Source: Branchiostoma floridae
Lineage: Eukaryota; Chordata; Leptocardii; Amphioxiformes; Branchiostomatidae
Direction: 5' to 3'
Assembly: GCF_000003815.2 (NCBI RefSeq)
Contig: NC_049982.1
Location: forward strand, 21,030,122 to 21,065,757
Length of the DNA: 35,636 nucleotides
Numbering within the stretch: position 1 is the stretch's first letter; every line of letters starts with the position of its first letter. The notes under the pieces were generated by a model, which did not search any database, was not told the origin of the DNA, and saw nothing but the letters and a program-made list of their open reading frames with translations. Position numbers and translations under genes: made by a program. Positions 7,585 to 20,522 of the stretch are shown in pieces.

Positions 7585-10500
7585 GGAAAACTATTAAATG
7601 TATAACTGCAAAGAACATTAATCCGACACCCCTTTTATCCGACACTTTTCATCACCTATCTGTCAGTAAAAATGTACCGCTGGCATGCAAATTCTTTCTA
7701 GTGCTTTATAAAACCAGTAACATGTATGACATAAAACCTTGAAAATTTGAGCTCTCAAAGATCGTATGTTGGAGCAGCAAGTTAATCAATCTTCCGGTGT
7801 GTTTTCCTGCCGTTAATGAAGCCGTGGGAGGGGGGGCAGAGGTCAAGATTTTGAGGGATCTTACATTACGTCTTTACATTACAAAACCATAATCACAGTG
7901 AATAAATAACAAATCAATGAACTGTCCATTGATGACAACCAACATGCCTTGGAATGTCTCTCCTTCAAGTACAACGCGGCTTTGTTATGCTTATCGGCAG
8001 CCTTCCGAACGCAGGCGCCATTTTGAAAATGTGCATCAGCACCCCCAAACTGTAATGCTCACATCCCAATACACAGCAAGGCGGATCTCACCGGCGATAC
8101 CAACAGCCCCACATGGGGACGTACTGTAAGAAGTTTGTAGTGTGTTGTGTGGGTATATTTTTTGGGAGCCATTCACAAAGCAACGTATTTACCGACATTT
8201 GCTTATCAAACAACGGATTAAAAGTTTCATAGAACGTCATAACCTCGTAGTGGAACAGCAGAAAGGATTTGCCACTGGTTGATGCATTTTCGGGCCATGT
8301 TTAGATCGCGATGCCGGCAGTTTACCGACATGCCGATTTGCCGATGAAACCTTGAGTAAGTGCCTGCCGATTGATACAAATTTGACGTTGTAAATATGAA
8401 ATCCGTTGATAATCAGCCTTGTCATATTATTGTGACGGATTAAAGTTCCCCTGGGAATAGAATCCCAAGGGACTTGCTATCAGTTACACTCTCTTTGAAG
8501 TGTTAATTTCTGCTGATACCGCGGAAAGTGGGAGACCAATGCACGTGTAGTGATGGCCGGGGAAACATAGTAAGCAGTGCACTAAATAGTTTCCGGAATG
8601 CCCAAAAGCCTGCTTGTTTATTCATGGTTCAGTGTTGAAAATGCTGGAAAGTGTCGGATAAATGTTCTATGCCGTTAAAAAGTTAATAAACAAAGTTTCG
8701 TTTTCCTGAGCAGGGAGCATTCAATAGCAAATGCACAATGCGGCTTTACCCCACACGAATGATGAACTTTGGACGGAGGTAACTCAAAGCAGTAGGGCAT
8801 TGTGGGAAGAGAAATAACATGGATATGGCAAACATGTTCTGATGTTAAATTTATCCATGTTCCATGGCCAACACCAGGAAGAGACTAATTTATTTTGATA
8901 AGGTGTCATTCATGAGCATTTCATTTCATAGGCAGACCGTGATTTTAAAAATGTGCAATATATGGATCTCCTGTAGATTGTTTTTTTTTTTTTTGAAGAT
9001 TGTTAGAAATCAAAAATGGTTGGACAACTGATGTGAATTTAGATTTTTTGTGCTGTGTGGGTTCAAGTATAATTTCAAATACTGTACAAAGCAAATGAAT
9101 GCTGAAGGAGAAATCCCAAAGTCCCCCAGCCATGCCAATGTCAAACATTAGAGGAAGAGTTGCCAGGAAGTTATTGCTGGATATGGTTTTCCACCCACTG
9201 CTAAAGCATTTTCATTTTCCACCTTACCCATATAGTCAGCTACATGTACATGGCTTGTCTGAAGTTGTCACACAAATTTATGGTCATTATATCATTAATC
9301 AGGATATTGCACTACATGAAAGAAATAGATTAAAATGATTTAAGGTCACAATGAAGGGGATCAGCCATTCAAGCTCATGTTTCTAAAGATTTTTTATGAC
9401 TTTATACTAGCGAAGTAAGAACTGAGAAAATTACTCACCAAAGTCAAAAAGGCAGCTTGACTGTCTGAGTGGCAGACTGCTGATGTGGCCTGTATTGTTC
9501 TGTTACCATGGACAACTACAGTAGCAGCCAATCCTGTTTCAAATTGATGTTTGGTATTTTGGAGTTTGGACTTGTGCTTGCTCAGCTCAGTGTCCTTTTT
9601 ATTTACCTGCCCTGAGACCCCAGAGCAAAGTCAACAAAGTCATGAGAGTTTTAAGACTTGAGTGACATTATAAATCAGACTTTGACATTTACTAAAGCCA
9701 CACTGTCAACTTTATGTTTCATATATTCCAAGCCATAACTTAGGGAAATAAAAAAACTAGTGTTCCATGATCTAATTATCTCGTTTAAGACTCAGGTGTA
9801 TTACAAATGTTTCTCCTTGATGGTGCAAATAAGGTCATAATTTGCATAAATAGGGTCAGATACTCATTGTCTTAATGCAAATAAGTATTCCAAAGTATAG
9901 ATGCCTTATGTAACATGTGGCAAAGAAGGTTTTGTAGAATTTCCTAATCAATTGTGCTTTTTTGTGTGCAAATGATGTCCTGATTTGCATAAATTATGTT
10001 TAACAAATGTTCACATTTATTTAACTTCCAAATTTTGTTCGAAATTCATTTGATCATTTGCCATCAATCAATGGAATTATACTAGACATGTATAATCTGA
10101 TTCTTCTTCCGTGCAACTAAAATCTGTACATGTTCTCTCTTTCTTACATGTAGTTACATATTGTAACATGTTCTTTTTATAGTTTCCTCAATAACTATGC
10201 AAATTAAACCCTTTTTCGGATGATTATCTCTTTACATCATGATTAAAGGATATTTTGTTCATGCCAAAAATCAAGCCCTTATTGAGTTATGCTCATACAC
10301 ATTTTAACAAAACCGCCATGTCCCAAGTCCAGTGTTGAAAGCACCTTCCGTTCTGGATCTCCAGTGCCAAAGTTACTTATTAGCGGGAAACTCAAATTTG
10401 TATTTACAGGGAATTTGTAAACAAAGAAGTGCTAAGGTATACAACTTCAGGGTTATGTGAAGTTCAGACCAGCCACGCCCCCTTTATACAGGATCCACAA

Positions 10501-11545
10501 GCCATGAAATACTGTGAATTCAGAAAGTGTTGACCTCCGGAAAACCATCAGATCCTGCTGCCAAAGAAAGCTATACTGGCAGTAAACATTTTGAATGAAA
10601 ATAGTGCACATTTTATTCATTTTGCTAATTCAATACAAAATGTCAGAATTTGAACAATTAGATCAACATTAGTTACATATTAACAGAACCATAATTGCAT
10701 TGAATTACATATGTACATGTTTACATATTAACAGTTATGAATAATCATATCATAATGAGGACAATTATATATGTCATAACTGGGCTGCGATAACAAGTCA
10801 TACGGGTGATCCAGACCAAATGATAACTTGGGTTATCACATGGGCTTCTACTGCTATCACACAGGCTTCCATAGAACAATTTAAGCATACTTTGAGTGTG
10901 TCAAGTGTGCTGCTGTGAAAATTTGAAGACTGGGTTCAGACACTGGAGTTAAAATTTTTTTGTCCAAGGACACCAGATTTTCTCAACTCCAGGCGTATTT
11001 GGCATTGAAACATGTTTTTTTCTCTGGTGGGTATAACATTTATAAAATACAGTATACTCCACATCACCCTCAGTCCCAGCCCACCTACAGGCCAGATCAA
11101 CCTTTAGCCATTGGCCCGAATTTGGGTGCTACCCAATGTCGGGCTGGTACCTTGGATGATAAGGTGACCTTTAGATCAGCAAATGGACGGAATTTTCTAT
11201 GATCTTGTTCCATCACCCTGTACCCCTATTTGTAATATTGTTTAGGGATAGGTCCTGACCTAGTGCCACCTGGTGTACCTGTACCTGAACAGACTAAATC
11301 ACTAGTGGGCTGTCTGTGGACACCACTTTTTTAGACTAAAGATGAGTAAATTCCTTTCAAACATAACAATTTTGATAATCTGAGAAAGATTGAGAAAACT
11401 GACAAATAAACTTGTTTTTGAGACTCAAATATACAAAGATGACAATTTACCACTGAAAAATACAGATTGGTACATCTTTAACTTACAGAAAATTGACCAT
11501 GCATATTTGTTATTATGTACAGGTTTGCAACAGGTCTGGATGAAA
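7585..11545. other. AT-rich intergenic region without recognisable genes
   Basis: I found no exon with recognisable protein content on either strand and no RNA gene. Short items only: an imperfect inverted repeat near 8442-8475, repeated octamer-like ATTTGCAT segments near 9840 and 9983, and homopolymer runs. I looked specifically for the missing FANCI N-terminal exons here and saw none. The right end is probably the 3' UTR or flank of the minus-strand glycosyltransferase, with AATAAA candidates on the minus strand at 11626-11631 and 11546-11551. Confidence 0.5.
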
Positions 11546-11800
11546 TTTATTACATAGCTCTAAGAACAATATGAATCCCTTATGAAGTTACGTGATACTC
11601 ATTCATGTCCAGATACATGTATACATTTATTGTACAACAAATGTACATGTATGTATCGTCACTCATACATACATATACAAAGTACATGTAGTCAGGAAAT
11701 TTGTAAGGAAACGTTTTTGAACCAAATAATGCAAATATTACTAAGCACTACGGTCATAACTTGCCTTGAATAAAATGCACAATGTCTTTTTTAACTTCTA

Positions 11801-14800
11801 TTACGTATAGTGAATGCATTTCAGGTTGTACTTGTAAAACCAAAACTTATCGTTGCTTTCTGTATTCACTGGTTCCCGAAACTTCTTGTACATTTTGTTC
11901 TGCCAAACTGAAGGTGGCCATATCTTGCTTGCATGATCAATGGTCACGTGGGAGCAAGAGGCCACCCGTAACTTTCCAAGGCCATCCATGAAGAATTCTG
12001 GAAAAAAAAAGATTGTGTATGAAATTTTACAGTGGATAATTTTCTGGTCATTCTGTTAACCTGTAATTCATGTTATCCTGTTATTCTGAAGTTTGCCAAT
12101 TGAACTCTATGAAGTTCAGCACATAAAATGTAAGTCTAAACATTTGTTTCAAAATTTAAGGAAAAAAAGCAGTTATGTCCCCAACTTTTTAGCAAAGGAC
12201 AAGAGATAGAGAACCTGTCTGGTATTGAGTATAGACTTGTGGGTAGTGTACTTACCATGAATGCAAAAGGTCTCAGGCTTAATCCCTGACCAAGTCATAC
12301 CAAAGACTTTTTAAACGTGGTATATACTGTTGTATCTGCTTAGCACTCAGTAGATGATGTATGAAAATAAACATGCACCACTATGAGGCCAGGATTAGTG
12401 CTTGCTCAGCTATGTGGCCTGAAGACTATAGCCTAGCAGAGGTTTGTCCCACGTCCCACACCATACACCAGGAATGATGTGGGAATTATTAAGCTTTTAA
12501 CTAATTGGTACTGAAAACAAAAAAACCTATTGTCTACCTGTGTGTCCAACCCTTGTGAGTCTAGGGTCAAATCTAACACTTTGGACCTTGGTTGTATCTG
12601 CAAGGAAGAAGTTGACCACAATGTCAGCCACCACACAGTCTGGAAACCCCTCAACGGCGTGGTAGTAGCCTTTACTTCGGAACAAGCAGTCCCCGAGGTC
12701 ATCTCCTTCCTCAATTCTGATTTTCTGTGTAAATTTTCTTGCAAGCCCAAGGTCGTCCCTCACCACACCACTGATCTGGGACAGAAAGAAAGAGTTTGAA
12801 TGCTACATACACATATAGGTGCAAGTGTACTGCAACAGTGGAATGATGGAATGAAAGGATATATGGTACTGAGCTTCAGTTGCACACAATGTCTTGTCAT
12901 CTGTTTTCCTTGTCTGGAGCTGGAAAGGTTTACAAGGAATGTTCTGATGATTCACTTAAACAGATTTGCTGGTTGTAAAATCTACAAATTTGAAATGTGA
13001 AAAGACAAGTCATTGTCATTAGTTATCTCTGGGCACAAAGTTTGTTGCTATCTTAACAAATTCTGACACAAACTTTTCTGGTTTAGCATTTAGAGCTTTG
13101 GTTGGCATTGAGAGCTTTGCTGTCTGATACACATTCAAACTACAGCTCCACTGATTTTATCTACATTGCACTCATTGTTGTAGATTAATTTTTTTCAGAG
13201 GACTTAAGTTCACAGTGTGATGGGATAGGAGATTTCTGAGTTCTTTTAAGCTCATTGTTCAAACAATTCAATTGTAAAACATTGGAAATGATTATTAGAT
13301 ATATATGATGTAACTCACAACATCAAGGTTGGTATTTTTGGCAACTTGTAGGAGAAGTTCAATCCTCGTGTCTTGTGTGAAGATGAAGTCATCATCCACC
13401 CAGAGGAAGTAGGGTGTGGTCACCTGTGAGACGGCCAAGTTCCGCCCTGCAAACCAACCCTGTGTTTGATCAAAGACTCTAGTTATGACAAGCTTGAGGT
13501 TTGCACATTCGAAAGCATTAGGTGTTCTTAGTAGCTTCAAGCACTTAGGCAGGGGTTTGACTGGCATTGAATTATGGCATACCACATAGTTTACTACATT
13601 TGATTATTATGTGATTCTGAATCTTAGGACTTACACAGAAATCTGGCTTATGTTTATTTATAGGAAATATGACAGATACATTACACGGACTCACACGCAG
13701 CATTGCTGATAATGGAGTCTAATGGAGTCTGGCTTATGTTATGACCTCACAGATTTCCACAAGATGTTGATTAAAAAAAAACAACGAAAAATGGATAGAA
13801 CCATCATTTTCATGTAATTCTGAACCACTAGTCAATAAATAAACTAGAGTTATCATACCTTTGCCTATGTTAACCTTTTGAACTGATGTATTATGAAAAG
13901 TTTTTGTGATTATGCAACTAAGGCCTCATTAGCATAAATTATCCGTTGCTCATCTTCGCTACCCAAATGACACAATATGTTTTAAGCTAATGAAAGTCTT
14001 ACCTTAGGAAAGAAAGCCATTGTAGTATTTTCTAATAATTTTTTTAATAGACTATTTAAATCAAACCCTTATTTGCATTATTTATGTCTGATAATGTTAA
14101 ACTTTACTTAGCTTCCAAATGCCACAAGAATGAAGTTCTTATCAAGAGATGTGAAGGGGAAATGGTAGATTGCTACCTTTTTAAATGGCATGATGTAGTG
14201 TTCTATATTTTCCCCTTGGACCTTTTCGGGGTGTTCACTGTCGTCTGCGATGATGATGTTAATGGTGGGGTAGAACTTGCGCACGCTGGCAATCAACTGA
14301 CGTAACATGTTGTATCTGAGGAAGGTCTTTGTCACTATGGTTACCTTCGTTGCAATGTCATCTGAAAAAATGTTAACAATGAAAGTGTTCAGTCAGTTTC
14401 TCCCAACTATACTGGTCATATAAACAATGCCTTCAGTAGTTTAACACATTTTCGAAGTTGATTATAAAGATTATAGGGGAAAGGCCAATTTTGTGTAACA
14501 ATTGGCAATGTCATGCAAAAAGTGCTTCAACTGACATGGTATCTAACAATATTGATACATTAGTGATATGTATATATATGTATATATATATATATATATA
14601 CAATATTGATCATTTTTGTTCAAAATACCATTATTAGCAAAAGGAGTTCAGAATTCACCTTCTGAGAAGTCAAATATCTGCAGCAATCTCTTATGTTGAA
14701 TACGGATGGGAATCGTTCCTTGGAAGTAGGCATACCGGATATCCGCTAATAAAAAAGACATATAAAAGGAAAATGGAAGAAGTTCTGTCAACAGTATCAG

Positions 14801-17800
14801 CGGTAAATAGTCATTTGGTTATTTTTTTATACATGTATGATCTGTTGTTTTGGATTCAAGTTTTCAACAGCAATGATATTAAAGCACGTTTAGATGATGA
14901 AAGTTTATGTGAAGTTTTACCATAGTCCACGGTGTCTGGATTAAAGTCTGTGTTGGTGTAGACCAGGAACTGTAGCTGTCTGTTCAGATGATCCAGTGAC
15001 CCAGAGGAAATGGTCAGGTGTTTGGTTCCTTCACCCTCTACAGTAACACTGGGAATGTCTGCTAGGGTCGTCAACACTCCCAATTGGGCATGGAGCTGAA
15101 TCTATGGAGAGAAGAAAAAGTGCCCATATAACAATTGTGTATCAAAATCAGCATTTACAATTACTCCACAATGAATGGCCATAGAATACAGTGTTGATGG
15201 TAGAAACATTCTGTATGATCACCAGCCCTAAATAAGTCCATGTACAGATGCAGCAATTTCTACACATACATGTTCTGTGTTCAACGAGCGACCACCTCTT
15301 CTCAGCGACCACCTGGCCATTTCGACCGCTTTTTCTCGGTCCCAATTTTTTTCCCATTGACGTAAGCATTAAGCGACCTTTTCTGACTTTGCACATCAAA
15401 CATGAAAGGCTGACATTTCTAGATTTATGAAAAGTCAAGTCTTGCATTTGGTACACATATGTCTAGTTTAGAATTTAGTTGAAATTTTAGTTACTGGAAT
15501 GTACATCATCAACTTCTTTGGGGTCCATGTTGATACAAGGTAGTCCTAGATTGACAAGGCCACACCACTTGACTTTGCATTAGAGGGGTCATCGAATCAT
15601 GAAATTTGTGTTCCCAATGTATTCCTATATTTGTACTGCAGAATTGCTTCAATTACAAAGTGACTTAAAACACAGTGAAACCTCCTTTCCCCATCTACTG
15701 CAATAGTAAGACCCCATGAAAATGGACGAATTTACAGTTAGCTTTCTAGCTTCAGCCTTTTTTTCCAAATCTGAAAAGTCAGAACTTAAATCACTGGCCT
15801 TCACTATGCAGTAGATTTTGCATATGACAAGGGTCAAGGCAGTTACTCACATCAACGATTTCCTTGTGCTCAGCCAATTCCTCTAGCCTTAAACCTGGAA
15901 TGACGAGGCTTCCCATTGGTTGAACCCGCAGCCCCTGTGTGGGATAGCTCAGGGGAGATTTCCCATTTGCAAAAAGAATTGGAGGTCGAGGAGGAGCCCT
16001 GTGGAGAACATGGGAATCTTACTATTCATTTTTGTCTGGTTAATGTATGGTTAGTATCATTAAACACCTTGGTATCATTTCTGCTGGTATCTGATAGATA
16101 AATCATGGAGTAAAAGCACAAGACAAAGCACCCCACAGTAAGGATTAAAGTGAATGATGGAATACAAAGCTCAGGCACTGTTGCGGAAACACAAATATCT
16201 GAATAAATGGGGTCTAGTCAATTACTCATAGTGTAGAAAGGCAAGAAAGTTTGTTTTATCCAATGACGAGTGTCAGAATGGTCTTTCTGTAGTCACCCCT
16301 GCAGAATCATGTTTACCTGGAACTGTTGGTGTTAGGAGGCAACAATGAAGTGATAAATATTGGTTAGAACAGACTAAGATGGGTCATGACACCCAGCTGT
16401 ACTTTCCCTTACGGCACTAATATACTAGTATATATGCAGTATGCCAGACCAAAGGACCTAACCCAAATGTTTAGACAACAGTTGTGAATGTTCACCTATG
16501 GCTTACAGTGTTCGAAATACCCATCTGCAATTTGCAGAAGGATTTTCAAGATTGCAGAAGAAAAATTAAACAATCTGCAATTTTGCAGAATGAAAAAATC
16601 AGGATTAGGATTCAATGGTTCATATATGTTAGCAAACTAGTGGCATTCTCACCACTACAAGACAACATTGCTAGTAGCTCTTGTCTGTTGTCTTGACATT
16701 GTCTTACTTTTGTTTCCTATAGTATTGGACTATCAGAAAGTTGTCTTCACTTCCTTTGCATATCAATTCATAGTTATGGTATGAAATTTAAACATGCTCT
16801 TCAATAGATCTGCTCAGTGTCACTAACAAAAGGTGGATACTGCCTGAAACTTCTGTTTCCAAAAATCATATCCAGTGGCTTTTTGGTGTACCTTTACTAG
16901 CATGTTGTATGGAAGTGAATGAGATAATAACGTCCATTCATGAATTAATTGGTATACTTCAAGCTGTACTAGCCCATAGTGACATGGCGATTTGGATAAA
17001 AGACCTATGGTGGTATCAGGGTATGCTAACTTCCCTGCAGAGAAGGATCATCTTTGAAGACTGAAATTAAAATAGAGTTAGTGAATAAAAATTACAGTAA
17101 TGCTATGCATTCCAAACTAGATATGATTTAAATGCAAGGCATTATTTGGTTGAGACGGTTGTTTGGAACCATGTGTGTTTGCAGAAAATATTTTCGAATT
17201 GCAGAAGAAAATTTTGACAATCTGCAATATTGCAGAACACCGGAAAAATGTATTTCGACCACTGGCTTATATGGCATTGGGTTTCTTGTCACTAGTATGG
17301 TACAGGAGATTAACATGTATTAAAGTTGGACCAGGGCTGTCTCCGGGATCTGTCCCTCTGTCATGGGATGGAATTTTTTGGTTGGGACTTGAAAAAAAGT
17401 CCCCTCATCTTCATGACACGAAAAAGATGAGAAAGATGACAAACTTTGTGACAACACTTAACAAAATAGACTCACAAACAATGATTGGGACAGGACAAAA
17501 TTTAAAGCTGGAGACAGCCCTGATTCAGACTGACTAATTGTTCCCATTATTCGATATCATATTCCCTTTGCTATATAACTGAGTCAGCTTACATAGGAGG
17601 TAGAGACTGTCTCGTATAGGACTGTTTAGCCATAGCTGATTCTGTAGGGCTGATGTGGATTAAGATTTTACCACGGTCAATATTGACCGATGCAGGTCAT
17701 AATACATTTCCCACATGGATGTCTCAATTTTTGTATAATTCCAACTGTTATAAGGAAATTGATAAACCATGTACATAGTCAGTACTCCGCAGTACTGCTG

Positions 17801-19551
17801 GGCATTAACATCTTATGATCTAGGTGAAGTTATTGACCTGATGGTATGAACATTAATATGAATATCATCATGACTATAGTATCAATACTATTATGAATAT
17901 TTTGATTATTAATTATGCAGATCATATATCATAGTTGTAGATATGAATCATACTGTACGAGGGGCGTTCAATAAGTTATACCCCTGACTCACTTCCAGTT
18001 GTTTGATCTTAATGAAATTTTGCATTTGTAATGATTTATATCTCTATGAATTATGTTGCAAAAAACAGCTCTGAACTAATTGAGGTTTCTGATGTACTTG
18101 TGTTTGAACAGAGTCAGGTGTGAAATGGAACAGGTGTGAAATGGAGCCAGTTGAGTGTCGCGCAGTGATCCGGTTTTTGTATTTGAAAGGACGCAAACCA
18201 AAGAAGACTTTTGATGAAATGAAAGAAACTTATGGTGATGATGCCCCATCATATGACCTTGTAAATCGCTGACATCGTGAATTTAAACATGGCCGTAAGT
18301 CTGTGGAAACAGCTCCCAAACCTGGTCGTCCCTCTTCTGCCATTGATGAGGCATCTGTTGAAGGACCAACCTGGGGTCTTCTATAAAAACGGTATCCAGA
18401 GCTGCATCAAACGATGGAAGAAATGCATAACTCTGGGTGGTTCCTATATAGAGAACGACTAATAACTGTGCCAAGTTTCATTAATCTCCTGCTATGGGAA
18501 AATGGGTCAGGGGCATTACTTATTGAACGCCCCTCGTACCATTGAGAAGAAGATAATTATCTGAGTTCTGACACTACCATGTACCATACCTTTGTTCGAG
18601 TCTTTCTTTCTCCTGATTGCGCTGGTCCATGACCTCTCTCAGCTCATCTGGACCGGAGGCAAAATCATTCCCGAGGTAGTGGGAAGATGCTGAGTGGTAC
18701 AGCGGGATGGAGATGAACAGATTTTCCTCTGGGCAGGAGCAGTTGCCATCTGTGAGAACACGTCTGGGGCCAAAATATTCATGATAATATTATGGTTTTT
18801 CAAAAAATATTTTCAGTCAAATAAATGCATGTATGGCAGACACTGTCTAATAAAGACATTTGAAGTATTATATACAAATTTAGGCAACTCTTAAGCAGTT
18901 TTGATGATTTAGACCGATTTCTAAAGCCCCCGAAATACACGCAGCTGCTCTTGTTTCATTGGCATTGAAGCTTGTAAATGCAAACAAGGCAACCAAACAG
19001 CTAATCTATTTGCTGCTCTACCACTGTTAATGGACTTTCTGCACTCATTTGGTCATTCTACTTATCAAACTCTTGTTTTTGATATAGATTTCTTAACATT
19101 AATTTCTTTCATTAGTAACAAGTTAAAAGGTGAGCAATGACAAAATCATCTTAGAAACCATGCACTGTGGCAGTAAAAGTCTAACTCAGTATTTGCATTT
19201 GGATGGTGACTTGTTACGATCAAACTCGCCATAGTTTTTGCTTTTTACAACTTATGGATTGAGTTTTGATTAGTTGTTCTTAATGTACCTTGCAACAGCA
19301 TCCTTCCACACATAGGGTATGTGCTGTAGACCAGCTCCTTTCCATGGGTAGTCATAGTTGAGTTGTGACTTCTTAGTGCCCTGCCATCTTGATGGGACAT
19401 ACTTGTAGATCATGGCATACTTTGACCGACTGCTCACCTTGGTGAAGTGTAACACAAAAGTCCCAACGGTTAACAGCAACAGAAGAGCCGTAGCCACCAC
19501 TTTGGTCCTACAACGAACCTGCATTCCAGCAAGAGTCCATATCTCTGGCAT
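11801..19551 (-). CDS. Beta-1,4-N-acetylgalactosaminyltransferase (B4GALNT1/2-like), complete
   Basis: Nine exons on the minus strand, all with GT/AG boundaries and matching phases: 19551-19289, 18763-18590, 15998-15851, 15101-14921, 14745-14659, 14361-14177, 13459-13319, 12775-12538, 11997-11801. Joined they give 537 residues, close to vertebrate B4GALNT1. The N terminus is a type II Golgi membrane anchor (hydrophobic about 18-36, [15 protein letters not shown]) after a short basic cytoplasmic tail; Met10 is an alternative start. A stem region follows, including an NCS sequon. The family box SPLSYPTQG...IPGL is in exon 3. The catalytic GT-A domain has [29 protein letters not shown] and the metal/sugar-nucleotide motif WVDDD (about 366-370), then [15 protein letters not shown] and VDHASK-like TIDHASK near the end. 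It transfers GalNAc from UDP-GalNAc to galactose-containing glycolipids or glycoproteins in the Golgi. The acceptor cannot be decided from sequence. An acceptor-like TTCTGCAG just before the ATG suggests a 5' UTR intron. Confidence 0.93.
12225..12430 (+). mobile_element. Degenerate tRNA-derived SINE (same family as 28092)
   Basis: It shares the blocks AGTCATACCAAAGACTTT, CTGCTTAGCACTCAG and TGTGGCC...GGCTA with the element at 28092-28330, in the same order. The Pol III B-box region (GGCTTAATCCC) is decayed, so this is an old copy. It lies in the last intron of the glycosyltransferase gene. Confidence 0.65.
14564..14601. repeat. TA/TATATG microsatellite
   Basis: Alternating TA tract with TATATG interruptions in an intron. 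AATATTGAT-type sequence flanks both sides, so the locus is almost palindromic and prone to cruciform formation or slippage. Confidence 0.85.
16506..16775 (+). repeat. Dispersed repeat, copy 2
   Basis: Inverted match to 1-272. It starts at GTTCGAAATACCC, passes two AATCTGCAATTT-like blocks and ends after TTTTGTTTCCTATAG. It lies in an intron of the glycosyltransferase gene. No transposase and no clear terminal repeats are seen. Confidence 0.75.
17180..17270 (+). repeat. Dispersed repeat, diverged copy 3 (partial)
   Basis: It retains the TTTGCAGAAAATATTTTC...TTGCAGAAGAAAATTTTGACAATCTGCAA arrangement of the other two copies and the following TTTCGACCACTG, but is shorter and more diverged. Confidence 0.6.
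17332..17522. mobile_element. hAT-like MITE with 13-bp terminal inverted repeats
   Basis: CAGGGCTGTCTCC at 17332-17344 and GGAGACAGCCCTG at 17510-17522 are perfect inverted repeats that begin with the CAGGG typical of hAT elements. The 8-bp flanks (AGTTGGAC and ATTCAGAC) agree at 5 of 8 positions, consistent with an aged 8-bp target duplication. There is no coding capacity. It lies in a glycosyltransferase intron. Confidence 0.75.
17956..18538 (+). mobile_element. Internally deleted Tc1/mariner-type transposon
   Basis: Near-perfect terminal inverted repeats of about 35 bp (TACGAGGGGCGTTCAATAAG at the left, its complement at the right, three mismatches in the first 33), flanked by the TA expected for this superfamily. 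The interior keeps two transposase pieces. One is an N-terminal helix-turn-helix region from 18142 ([17 protein letters not shown]), interrupted by TGA at about 18271. The other is a C-terminal fragment near 18382 ([12 protein letters not shown]). The catalytic middle is deleted, so the element is non-autonomous. Confidence 0.9.
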
Positions 19552-19554
19552 ACC

Positions 19555-20522
19555 TGCAGAAGCACTGAAACCACAATTTGAATTTTCAGTTTACAACATG
19601 TTGGTCACTGGGCTATAGAAGAGAACAGAGCAGGGTGGCAACCACCTGTAACATGAACGAATGGAGTAAGCTTCCCGTGTCTACGGGTGTGTTTGTGTAG
19701 TATCGTCTTACCAGCACGTAGGTCTCTGCATTCACCAATCACAATACAGGGCACAATACAGACCAATAAGGCAATGAGTTACAATAGGCCACAGCAAGTA
19801 AATTTTATGGATGACATCCTTAGCAGACTGCAAAAATAGTGAGATGGGGCAGGGGAAAAAACAATATCATGGTACTAAAGAACAAGATGGCTACATTTTT
19901 GAAGTACAATGTAGATACCATAAATGTTGTAACAAAAAATAAATGGACTAAACATCATATCACAGCCAATGAGGCATTCATTCATGTATTCAAGATGTGC
20001 ATTGCTGTAGTAAATAGTAACACTAGTATGGTCGATTGGTATTACTTGCAAAGTTTTGTAACTACACTCATGACTTTCCTATTGGTGCCACTTTTACAAT
20101 TATCCAACAAGTTTCTCTTCTACAACTACAGTCATGGCTACCACGGTAGTGCCACTTTTACAAGTACAATCATTAGACTTATGTTAACAACCATTTGCTC
20201 ATTTTTGTGATTTTTCGTCATGTTGACCATCTCCAAAGAAAAAGAAATTTCTTGTTTTTATTCTGAAATCAGGCAAAAATAAATAAGCACATGGATGTTA
20301 TCAATAAGATTTGCTTGCTGTGGCCTTAATTTACTGCTTCAGGGTAATATATGGCACAGGCTACTTTTTTATTGCATGAACTTCCAAGTACAAGTACTTT
20401 GCCCCTCGGCCTGGAGGTCATATATTGCATTATGTAAAAACTTTACCCTTATATTGTTCATACTTAAAGTTCCTCTTTTTCATGAAAGTTATGAAGAAAT
20501 GTTTTGTTCTGTGTATCTGCAG
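19555..20522. other. Spacer between the divergent glycosyltransferase and FANCI segments
   Basis: No exon is recognisable. A short dispersed sequence (GGCCACAGCAAGTA...TTTTATG) at 19784-19809 recurs at 33584-33608 in a FANCI intron. A promoter or 5' exon for the glycosyltransferase may lie here, but I see no clear core elements. FANCI exons expected upstream of 20523 are not found. Confidence 0.5.

Noticed and set aside
7585-11800. Missing FANCI N-terminal exons
   Set aside because: I scanned this stretch for frames resembling the FANCI N terminus and for exon-like GC-rich segments with splice sites and found none.
15270-15420. GCGACCACCT repeats as a transposon
   Set aside because: The motif repeats and resembles a dispersed element, but I could not find terminal repeats or a target duplication to delimit it.
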